A DNA stretch of 7,879 nt from Acidobacteriota bacterium (lineage in GTDB: Bacteria > Acidobacteriota > Thermoanaerobaculia > Thermoanaerobaculales > Thermoanaerobaculaceae), in assembly GCA_021782525.1 (NCBI GenBank), contig JAJXUY010000058.1:1-7879 (forward strand), read 5' to 3'. A program made the position numbers and the translations under genes. The notes under the pieces were generated by a model. It saw only the letters and a list, made by a program, of their open reading frames with translations. It ran no database searches and was not told the origin of the DNA. Of the stretch, positions 1 to 4,817 are shown one piece after another (within the stretch, counting starts at the first letter, position 1; each line of letters starts with the position of its first letter).

Positions 1-394
1 TCGGCAGGCGCGCCACAACCTGCGCTACTGGCTCCGCCTTCCGGTGCTCGCGGCGGGCGTGGCCGCGCACGGGCACGCCGGGCGGCGGCGCTGGGCCAAC
101 GTCGACGAGTTGTCGGCCTATCTCGACGCGGTCGAGGGCGGCTGCGCTCCGCGGGCGTGGAGCCGGCGGCTCACCGGGCCGGAGGAGGTCAAGGAGCGGG
201 TGATGCTCGGGCTGCGCCTCGCGCGCGGTGTGAGCGCGGCCACGATCGCCGCGTGCTCCGCCCTGGCGCCGGCGTTCGCCGCCGGGCTCGAAGACTTTCT
301 CTCCCTCGACCTCGCGCGCCGCGTGCGCTCTCGCGTGCGCCTCACGCCGCGCGGCTGGCTGCTTTCCAACGAGCTGCTGAACCGGCTCTGGTGA
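1..394 (+). CDS. hemW: HemW-like radical SAM heme chaperone (C-terminal part)
   Basis: The reading frame is open from base 2 to the TGA at 392-394, giving about 130 residues of a protein that begins outside the window. The visible part opens with HNLRYW, followed by a Gly/Ala/His stretch and RRRWANV. This is the hallmark segment after the radical SAM barrel in HemW and the related oxygen-independent coproporphyrinogen oxidase-like proteins (usual form HNLRYW...GxGxGAHS...RR..N). The remainder matches the HemW C-terminal domain: a KERVMLGLRLARGV segment where the family has an E.xxLGLRxxxGV motif, then a winged-helix-like end with LTPRGWLLSNELL. The CxxxCxxC iron-sulfur motif would lie upstream and cannot be seen. 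HemW is a cytoplasmic heme-binding protein thought to deliver heme, not the classical HemN oxidase; that assignment is family knowledge. A GTG at 44 is an internal codon, not the gene start. Confidence 0.85.
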   Translation, partial: RQARHNLRYWLRLPVLAAGVAAHGHAGRRRWANVDELSAYLDAVEGGCAPRAWSRRLTGPEEVKERVMLGLRLARGVSAATIAACSALAPAFAAGLEDFLSLDLARRVRSRVRLTPRGWLLSNELLNRLW

Positions 395-409
395 GGCCCC
401 GGGGGCGCG

Positions 410-444
410 GAGGATCCGGGTTACACTGCGTGCGGGAGGTGCCG
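410..444 (+). promoter_or_regulatory. Candidate -10 and very short leader with strong RBS for the beta-barrel gene
   Basis: GGGT-TACACT (hexamer at 422-427) lies 17 bases before the GTG start, and GGGAGG at 434-439 is a strong Shine-Dalgarno five bases from the start. If TACACT is the -10, transcription would begin about where the Shine-Dalgarno begins, leaving a leader of roughly 10 bases. I see no convincing -35. The same arrangement with identical spacing precedes the TatD-like gene at 6058, which supports it as a real signal. The Shine-Dalgarno also fixes the start of the downstream gene at 445. Confidence 0.5.
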
Positions 445-1167
445 GTGAAGCGTATCTTGGCGCTCGCGGCGCTCATGTTGCTACCGGCCGGATCGGCGCT
501 TGCCGGCGGCTTTTCATTCTCGACCAGCTTCACGCCGCGGGCGTTCGGAGATCTCGCGGACGCTTTCGGGGCGGCGATCGCGTTCCCCAACCTCGCGACC
601 GCCGCGGCCTCCGGCGTCGCGGGGTTCGACGTGCTGGCGGTCACGGGCGGACCGCAGGTCGACACCGGCGCCTCGTGGTGGCGCTCCGCGGTCGACGCGC
701 GCACGCTCGGCGGCATCCTCCCGAGCTACCGCGCGATCGTGCGCAAGGGGCTGCCGGGGGGCGTCGACGTCGGGGCCCAGTTCGGTCGCGTCGCCGGTGA
801 GGAGTTCTGGGGCGGCGAGCTGCGGTACAACGTGTGGGGCGGCGGCGTGCTGGCGCCGGCAGCGGCGGTGCGCGTGGCCTACGCCCGTCTTGCCGGTTCC
901 GCCGTCGCGCTCGACGTGGCGGAAGCGCAGGTCGTGGTCTCCAAGGGCTTCACGGTGGTCTCGCCGTACGTCGCGGCGGGGTACGCCAGGACGACCGCCG
1001 AGGCCCGATTCGGGGACCCGATTCCGATTCGCCACCGTGTCCAGCACGACCGCTGGAGTGGGGTCGTCGGCGTCAGGCTCGCGATCGCGCCGTTCGCCCA
1101 CCTCGTCGCCGAGGTGCGGCGGGGCACGGCGACGAGCGTGGCGGTCGGTGTGGGGGTGGGACTGTGA
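445..1167 (+). CDS. Outer-membrane beta-barrel protein, secreted, function unknown
   Basis: The protein has 240 residues. It opens with a clear Sec signal peptide: MKR, a hydrophobic stretch rich in Leu and Ala, then SALA with predicted cleavage after residue 20. The GTG start at 445 is chosen because it follows GGGAGG at five bases and gives a complete signal peptide; the frame is open further upstream but that part overlaps hemW and looks like a shadow. The mature part is made of alternating hydrophobic/polar strands rich in Gly, Ala, Val and aromatics (for example around KGLPGGVDVGAQFG, WGGELRYNV and SKGFTVVSPYVAAGYA) and ends in a final strand, VAVGVGVGL. This is typical of a small outer-membrane barrel. 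The KGLP..DVG, GGELRY and SKGF..V.PY segments resemble, from memory, a family of uncharacterised proteobacterial outer-membrane proteins. The terminal residue is Leu, not the common Phe. The stop overlaps the next gene's start, so the two are probably translated together. Function unknown. Confidence 0.8.
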   Translation: MKRILALAALMLLPAGSALAGGFSFSTSFTPRAFGDLADAFGAAIAFPNLATAAASGVAGFDVLAVTGGPQVDTGASWWRSAVDARTLGGILPSYRAIVRKGLPGGVDVGAQFGRVAGEEFWGGELRYNVWGGGVLAPAAAVRVAYARLAGSAVALDVAEAQVVVSKGFTVVSPYVAAGYARTTAEARFGDPIPIRHRVQHDRWSGVVGVRLAIAPFAHLVAEVRRGTATSVAVGVGVGL

Positions 1168-1670
1168 GCGCCCAATGGAAGCTGGCGCTGCTCGGGCTGC
1201 CGTTGCTGGCCACGCTGGCGGCGTGCGACAAGCCGCGGGCCGAGCGGCCGGTTGATCGCGTGACGCGCATGCGCCTGCTCTACAAGGTGTCGGCCAACTG
1301 GTACGAGATGCAGACCCTCGCCGACGGAAAGCCGCTGCTGGTCATGGACCTGTCGGTGACCAACGACGGCGACGAGTGCCTCAAGGTGGTCACGATGCGG
1401 CTCCATGTGACCGCCCCCGACGGCAAGGACCGCCTGGTCATGCCGCTCACGCTCGACGTCGCGCAGATCAAGCCCGGGACGCGCACGGTGCTGCCGCCCC
1501 GGCCCGGCCGCGCGGCCGTGGCCGAGGTCAAGCCGGGGCCGCCGGGTCACCTCGTGGTCCGCGTGCCGGGGGTCGAGGTCGAGCCCGGCGAGGATGTGAC
1601 CCTCGAGATGGAGGGCCAGCCGACGAAAGCGGAGATGGCCACGTACCCGGAGTACCGAGGGGTCAGTTGA
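1164..1670 (+). CDS. Hypothetical lipoprotein
   Basis: The protein has 168 residues. The GTG start at 1164-1166 overlaps the TGA of the barrel gene by four bases (GTGA), a classic sign of translational coupling, and it yields a full type II signal peptide. That peptide has a Lys at position 6, a hydrophobic core at residues 7-18, and the lipobox LAAC with the lipidated Cys at 21. Residue 22 is Asp; in enterobacteria Asp after the Cys retains a lipoprotein in the inner membrane, but that rule does not hold in all phyla. The mature part looks like a single beta-sandwich: residues around PLLVMDLSVTNDGDECLKVVTMRLHVT read like an Ig-like or DUF-type strand array carrying a conserved-looking small-residue turn, and charged strands follow up to EVEPGEDVTLEMEG. 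I do not recognise a named family. Coupling to the barrel gene suggests a joint envelope role. The end overlaps the convergent small gene by eight bases. Confidence 0.75.
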   Translation: MSAQWKLALLGLPLLATLAACDKPRAERPVDRVTRMRLLYKVSANWYEMQTLADGKPLLVMDLSVTNDGDECLKVVTMRLHVTAPDGKDRLVMPLTLDVAQIKPGTRTVLPPRPGRAAVAEVKPGPPGHLVVRVPGVEVEPGEDVTLEMEGQPTKAEMATYPEYRGVS

Positions 1671-1923
1671 ACGGCTCCCGGATCGGGATCTGGAAGCGCT
1701 CGAAGATGATCCTGTCGAGACGGGGTCGGACGACGAGTTGGAAGGTGTCGTCTCCCTCGGGGAAGAGCCGCTGCGCCGCGGTGCGCGCGGCGTCGACCAG
1801 ACGAAGCGCCTCGCACAGCGTCAACTTCTCGTCCTCCGCCAGCACCTGGGCGGTCACGTCAACGAGCAAGCGCAACCGCCGCACCCGCCGCTCTTCCGTT
1901 CGCACCGCGTCCTCGTTCCCCAT
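1663..1923 (-). CDS. Small conserved-looking hypothetical protein (86 aa)
   Basis: The ATG at 1921-1923 (minus strand) has a weak AAGG about seven bases upstream. The predicted protein has 86 residues, no signal peptide and no membrane segment. Residues 9 to about 54 look helical and basic/amphipathic (ERRVRRLRLL, then DEKLTLCEALRLVDAARTA). The C-terminal third contains LFPEGDDTFQLVVRPRLDRI and ERF. The pattern LFP..DDTF.L..RPR..R...ERF seems familiar from uncharacterised small proteins in Gram-negative genomes, but I cannot name a family. It is judged real because the composition is protein-like (balanced charges, Phe and Ile present) and the opposite strand offers no better gene. It is convergent with the lipoprotein gene (eight-base overlap of the ends) and divergent from the SuhB-like gene across an 86-bp gap. 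Function unknown; likely cytosolic. Confidence 0.65.
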   Translation of the reverse strand: MGNEDAVRTEERRVRRLRLLVDVTAQVLAEDEKLTLCEALRLVDAARTAAQRLFPEGDDTFQLVVRPRLDRIIFERFQIPIREPFN

Positions 1924-2009
1924 CCACGCCTTGCAACCGGAGGCGAGGGCATGACATTTCCGCCGCGACGCGCGCCGCGATACCGCCGGGCCGCGGGGGC
2001 GGGGGCGCG

Positions 2010-2825
2010 ATGAGCGACCGGGCGCTGCTGGCGATCGCGGTGACCGCCGCCGAGCGCGGCGGCGAGGTGGTGCGGCGCCGGTTCGGCGCGCTCGCTCCAG
2101 GAGAGGTGAGCGAGAAGGCGCAAAACGATTTCGTCTCCACCGCCGACCGGGCGAGCGAGGAAGTGATCACGGCGTTCCTGCGCGCCGAGACGCCCGAGTT
2201 CGGCGTGCTCGCCGAGGAGGGCGGCGGCAGCGGTGCCACCGGCGCCCGCTGGGTCGTCGATCCTCTCGATGGGACCACGAACTTCGTGCGCTCGTTCCCG
2301 CACTTCGCCGTGTCGGTCGGCCTCGTGGAGGGGGACCGCGTCCTGGTCGGGGCCGTCTACGACCCGATGCGCGACGAGATGTTCGCCGCGGCGGCCGGCG
2401 CCGGCGCCTGGTGCAACGGCCGGCGGCTGGCGGTGAGCGGCCGGCCGGGCCTGGCGGGAGCGTTCGTCACCACGGGTTTCCCGTTTCGCGTCCACAAGCT
2501 CCTCGATCTCTACCTCGACGTGTTCCGCGACGTGTTCTTGCGGGTGGCGGCGATCCGGCGGCCGGGCGCGGCCGCCCTCGACCTCGCCCACACCGCCGCC
2601 GGGATCTTCGACGGTTTCTTCGAGTTCTGTCTCGCACCGTGGGACATCGCGGCCGGCGCGCTGCTGGTGCGTGAGGCCGGCGGCGTCGTCACCGACCTCG
2701 ACGGCACCGATGGCATCCTCGCCCACGGCAACGTGATCGCGGCGGGTGCGGGCGCCCATCGCGAGCTGCTCGCTCTGGTCCGCAGCCATGCTCGCGAGTC
2801 CGACATCGTTGCGCGCTCCCACTGA
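2010..2825 (+). CDS. suhB: Inositol monophosphatase family phosphatase (SuhB-like)
   Basis: The protein has 271 residues, the usual length for the family. It shows the complete set of Mg-dependent FIG/IMPase signatures: Lys36 in the N-terminal loop, Asp46, Glu70 (LAEEGGG), the core motif WVVDPLDGTTNF at 81-92 with metal ligands Asp84 and Asp87, and the C-terminal motif PWDIAAGALLVREAGG with Asp212. The family hydrolyses inositol-1-phosphate and related sugar phosphates; SuhB of E. coli also works as an RNA-polymerase antitermination cofactor, which cannot be judged here. The RRPGAAALDL segment (184-193) has Ala where E. coli SuhB has Ser in GSAALDL; this is tolerated in relatives. The ATG at 2010 gives a natural N-terminus, but only a G-rich stretch precedes it, not a good Shine-Dalgarno. 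It appears to be monocistronic. The substrate could instead be another sugar phosphate or a histidinol phosphate, since paralogues share these motifs. Confidence 0.9.
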   Translation: MSDRALLAIAVTAAERGGEVVRRRFGALAPGEVSEKAQNDFVSTADRASEEVITAFLRAETPEFGVLAEEGGGSGATGARWVVDPLDGTTNFVRSFPHFAVSVGLVEGDRVLVGAVYDPMRDEMFAAAAGAGAWCNGRRLAVSGRPGLAGAFVTTGFPFRVHKLLDLYLDVFRDVFLRVAAIRRPGAAALDLAHTAAGIFDGFFEFCLAPWDIAAGALLVREAGGVVTDLDGTDGILAHGNVIAAGAGAHRELLALVRSHARESDIVARSH

Positions 2826-2963
2826 CGGCGGGAGCGGCCACCGCTCGCGCCGGCGGCCCGGCCCGGCGCCCGCCGCCGGTGCTGTCGCAGATTGCGCAGA
2901 CAGTTGCCAAACGGCGGGGAGAGCGTCTACCCTTCGCGCGAAGCGCCGCCACGTTGAACGTGC
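2826..2963. other. Intergenic stretch with G+C-only stem-loops and a dyad at the -35
   Basis: Between suhB and the diguanylate cyclase gene lie three inverted repeats. GAGCGG/CCGCTC sits at 2832-2837 and 2841-2846 with a three-base loop. An eight-base GC stem spans 2850-2857 and 2872-2879. CTGTC/GACAG sits at 2882-2886 and 2899-2903. The first two follow the suhB stop closely and could slow or end transcription, but neither is followed by a T-run, so neither is called an intrinsic terminator. The third directly touches the candidate -35 of the next gene and could be an operator. Confidence 0.3.
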
Positions 2964-2971
2964 CGGGAGGA
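2904..2971 (+). promoter_or_regulatory. Candidate sigma-70-type promoter and RBS of the diguanylate cyclase gene
   Basis: TTGCCA at 2904-2909 and TACCCT at 2928-2933 are separated by 18 bases, a reasonable housekeeping promoter for a high-G+C bacterium. Transcription would start near 2940, giving a leader of about 35 bases. GGGAGGA at 2965-2971 is a strong Shine-Dalgarno four bases before the ATG at 2976 and fixes that start. Confidence 0.5.
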
Positions 2972-2975
2972 ACCG

Positions 2976-4070
2976 ATGACCTCCACGCCGGACAGTGACT
3001 CCAGCCCGCGCCTGCTGCCGGTGAGCCGCCGTGTGCACCGGCGGGGGAAGGACCTGGAGCGGTTCCTCAACCTCTGGCGGCTGGCGCTCGCCGGCAGCCT
3101 GGCAGCCGCATCGGCGGTCGGGGGGTTGGCCGGCGGTGCGGCGCATCTCGACGGCGCGCTCGCTGCGGGAATGTTGGGCGTCATCCTGCTCGGCGGACTC
3201 GTGTTCCAGCTCTACCTGGCCTGGGCACCGTGGGACCCGCGCGTGGCGCTGTGGGCCGTCGGCTTCGACTTCGTCGCGGTGACCTCGTACCTGCTCGGGT
3301 GCGTGGTCGCCGACCGCGCCATCGTCGCGGTCAACTCGCAACCGTTCTTCCTCTACTATTTCTTTATCGTGATTTCGGCCGCGCTGCGCAGCGATCCGCT
3401 GGTGTCGCGCGCCGTCCGCTGGTCGGTCCCCGGCGCGTACGCGTTCGTCGTGTTCATGGCGGTCGCCTGGCGCCACGTCGAGACCGCACCGCGCCCGGAC
3501 CCGGTGTTGGGAGCCTTCAGCTGGGACCTCCAGCTCGCGCGGCTGGCGGTCCTCGTCGTGGTCAGCATGATCGTCAACTACGACGTGGGCCTCGTCGCGA
3601 CCGACCGCGCGGAGGCGCGGACGGACCCGCTCACCGGCGCGTTCAACCGCCGTTTCCTGGAGGAGTTCGTGAGCCGGGAAATCGCGCGCAGCCGGCGCGC
3701 GCGCCACCCGCTCTCGGTCCTGATGATCGACCTCGACGGTTTCAAGGTGTTCAACGACCGGTTCGGACACCTCGAGGGCGACCGCATGCTGGCCGCGGTG
3801 GCGGCGGCGTTGCGTCACGCCGTCCGTACGACCGACATCGTGGCGCGCTACGGCGGCGACGAGTTCGTGGTCGTCCTGCCGAACTCCGCCGGGGAGGCGG
3901 CGCGCCGGGTGGCGCGGGAGCTCGGCCGGACGGTGCCCCCCCCGGTCACCCTCTCGATCGGCATCGGTTGCCTTGGCGAGGGCATCCAGACGCCGAGCCA
4001 GCTCTTCGCGGTCGCCGACGCCGCGCTGCTGCGGGCCAAGCAGGCGGGCGGCGGCATCAACCTCGACTAG
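2976..4070 (+). CDS. Membrane-bound GGDEF diguanylate cyclase
   Basis: The protein has 364 residues. The N-terminus is cytosolic and basic (RRVHRRGK around 18-25). About six hydrophobic segments follow, near 33-55, 62-83, 90-112, 121-138, 148-166 and 187-205, then a GGDEF domain from about 215 to the end. The domain is complete: DPLTGAFNRRF (217-227), the metal-site Asp in LMIDLDGFKVFND (249-261), and RYGGDEF with GGDEF at 293-297. An RxxD inhibitory site (RTTD, 284-287) lies exactly five residues before GGDEF, so product inhibition by c-di-GMP is expected. The C-terminal ADAALLRAK replaces the usual ADxALYxAK Tyr with Leu. The enzyme should make c-di-GMP from two GTP in the cytoplasm, gated by whatever the membrane part senses; I do not recognise that part as a named MASE-type sensor. 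No EAL domain is present. The GGDEF-domain coding sequence contains a run of eight C (3936-3943). The gene is convergent with the next gene, eight bases apart. Confidence 0.9.
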   Translation: MTSTPDSDSSPRLLPVSRRVHRRGKDLERFLNLWRLALAGSLAAASAVGGLAGGAAHLDGALAAGMLGVILLGGLVFQLYLAWAPWDPRVALWAVGFDFVAVTSYLLGCVVADRAIVAVNSQPFFLYYFFIVISAALRSDPLVSRAVRWSVPGAYAFVVFMAVAWRHVETAPRPDPVLGAFSWDLQLARLAVLVVVSMIVNYDVGLVATDRAEARTDPLTGAFNRRFLEEFVSREIARSRRARHPLSVLMIDLDGFKVFNDRFGHLEGDRMLAAVAAALRHAVRTTDIVARYGGDEFVVVLPNSAGEAARRVARELGRTVPPPVTLSIGIGCLGEGIQTPSQLFAVADAALLRAKQAGGGINLD

Positions 4071-4078
4071 CGGCGGGG

Positions 4079-4561
4079 TCACGACAAGGAGGTCTGGGTG
4101 ATCGGAGGCGTCCCGGGAACGGCCAGCAACGCGGCGACCTTGGCGCGCCTCGGCCAGAGGATGACCATGCCGAGCGCGGCCACCGCCGTGAACACGGCGA
4201 ACCAGTCCTGACGGCCGGCGAGCAGGAAGAGCACGAGGCCGAGCAGGGCCACCGCTTCCAGCCTGGCGAACGCCGTCACGTGCGCGGCGAGGTGAGCCGC
4301 GAGCAGGCGGTCGGGCTGCTGCCCGACGGCGAACACCCGGCGCGGCCCGGCGAGCATGACGCGGTAGAGCGGCATGATCGTGACCAGGTTGACCGCGGCC
4401 AGGAACGCGAACCCCCACATCAGCGCCTCGCCCTGCGGCAGCAGCGGCCGCACGGGCCCGCCGAGCGCGGCGACGAGGCCCGCGTACAGGCCCAGGCTCA
4501 CGAGGAACGCGGAGCAGATCACGCGGAGGCGTTGGGTGTGGCGCTCGACGGCGTTGGGCAT
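4079..4561 (-). CDS. Four-helix integral membrane protein, unknown function
   Basis: The protein has 160 residues. It begins with a basic cytosolic stretch (ERHTQRLRV), then has four hydrophobic segments near 13-34, 47-70, 96-116 and 119-137. The second and third are separated by a basic loop (GPRRVFAVGQQPDRLL), and the last ends in ILWPRRAKVAALL, followed by a polar tail. The helix-3 motif RLEAVALLGLVLFLLAG followed by a short polar turn and helix 4 ending in WPR recalls, from memory, uncharacterised four-helix proteins of Gram-negative bacteria whose third helix reads E.xAxxGLVL; no function is known to me. The start is supported by GGGAGG on the minus strand (4568-4573), six bases before the ATG, and by a good promoter further upstream. 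It may be read from its own promoter or also from further upstream across the stem-loop region. Its end nearly touches that of the diguanylate cyclase gene, so transcription of the two converges. Confidence 0.7.
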   Translation of the reverse strand: MPNAVERHTQRLRVICSAFLVSLGLYAGLVAALGGPVRPLLPQGEALMWGFAFLAAVNLVTIMPLYRVMLAGPRRVFAVGQQPDRLLAAHLAAHVTAFARLEAVALLGLVLFLLAGRQDWFAVFTAVAALGMVILWPRRAKVAALLAVPGTPPITQTSLS

Positions 4562-4567
4562 CGGCAG

Positions 4568-4619
4568 CCTCCCGGGGTTCGTCGGTGGGAGGCTACCCGG
4601 GAGGGGGTGGGCCGGTCAA
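4568..4619 (-). promoter_or_regulatory. Candidate promoter and RBS of the four-helix membrane protein gene
   Basis: On the minus strand, TTGACC (4614-4619) and TAGCCT (4590-4595) are 18 bases apart. Initiation would fall near 4583, about 22 bases before the ATG. The GGGAGG Shine-Dalgarno at 4568-4573 lies within that leader. The -35 matches five of six consensus bases. Confidence 0.5.
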
Positions 4620-4677
4620 CCTGGCCGGCGTCGCCGCCCGAACCGCTCGTCCCGCCGCCGGGTCCCGCAAGGCACAG

Positions 4678-4702
4678 CGAAACCCTGCGGGGCAGGGTTT
4701 CG
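4678..4702. repeat. Perfect 11-bp inverted repeat with three-base loop
   Basis: CGAAACCCTGC (4678-4688), loop GGG, then GCAGGGTTTCG (4692-4702) is a perfect palindromic stem. It is not followed by a T-run on either strand, so it is not a standard intrinsic terminator. It lies about 110 bases past the stop of the oxidoreductase gene and about 115 bases before the membrane protein gene on the minus strand. A REP-type repeat, a transcript-end stabiliser or part of a structured leader are all possible. Confidence 0.65.
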
Positions 4703-4790
4703 GCTTGGCGGAGTGACCGCCCGGACCTTGGCAGTTGGTGTCGCGGCTGCAACGTCCGTCGAACGCCCGCGGCCTGATCGGCACCACCAA
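4700..4790 (-). ncRNA. Possible structured RNA or leader (speculative)
   Basis: Downstream of the promoter-like sequence at 4789-4817, the minus strand can fold into consecutive stems. One is an outer TTGGTG/CACCAA pair (4785-4790 with 4735-4740), enclosing CGCGG/CCGCG (4742-4746 with 4767-4771). A GGCGG/CCGCC stem follows (4707-4711 with 4717-4721), then the perfect 11-bp stem at 4678-4702. The gap from 4562 to 4813 has no convincing reading frame. A small RNA, or a long 5' leader of the membrane protein gene, would fit. High G+C makes chance stems common, so this remains a suggestion. Confidence 0.25.
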
Positions 4791-4817
4791 TATCGGGGGG
4801 GGTGGCCGGGCTGTCAA
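4789..4817 (-). promoter_or_regulatory. Consensus-like promoter with poly-C spacer, overlapping the oxidoreductase stop
   Basis: On the minus strand, TTGACA (4812-4817, a perfect -35) is followed after 17 bases by GATATT (4789-4794). The TGA inside TTGACA is the stop codon of the oxidoreductase gene. The spacer contains eight consecutive C (4795-4802 read as G on the plus strand). Transcription would start near 4782 and run into the stem-loop region and then the membrane protein gene. Confidence 0.45.

Noticed and set aside
157..444. Upstream extension of the barrel protein
   Set aside because: This part overlaps hemW in another frame and is Arg-rich without motifs; the signal peptide and Shine-Dalgarno place the start at 445.
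1854..4418. An 854-codon open frame on the minus strand across the SuhB-like and diguanylate cyclase genes
   Set aside because: It is rich in Arg, His, Asp and Pro with no domain motif, and lies opposite two genes with complete catalytic signatures. Long antisense frames are normal at this G+C content.
4678..4702. Intrinsic terminator for the oxidoreductase transcript
   Set aside because: The stem is perfect, but no T-run follows it on either strand, and it lies more than 100 bases past the stop.
3230..4777. A 515-codon open frame on the plus strand
   Set aside because: Its composition (Arg, Gly, Pro and Ala in excess) is that of a shifted frame over the GGDEF gene; it then runs antisense through the membrane protein gene and has no recognisable domain.
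4675..4800. tRNA or tRNA remnant suggested by CTCCGCCA-like and stem-rich sequence
   Set aside because: No T-loop GTTCRA with a proper five-base stem, no D-loop and no anticodon arm could be placed on either strand.
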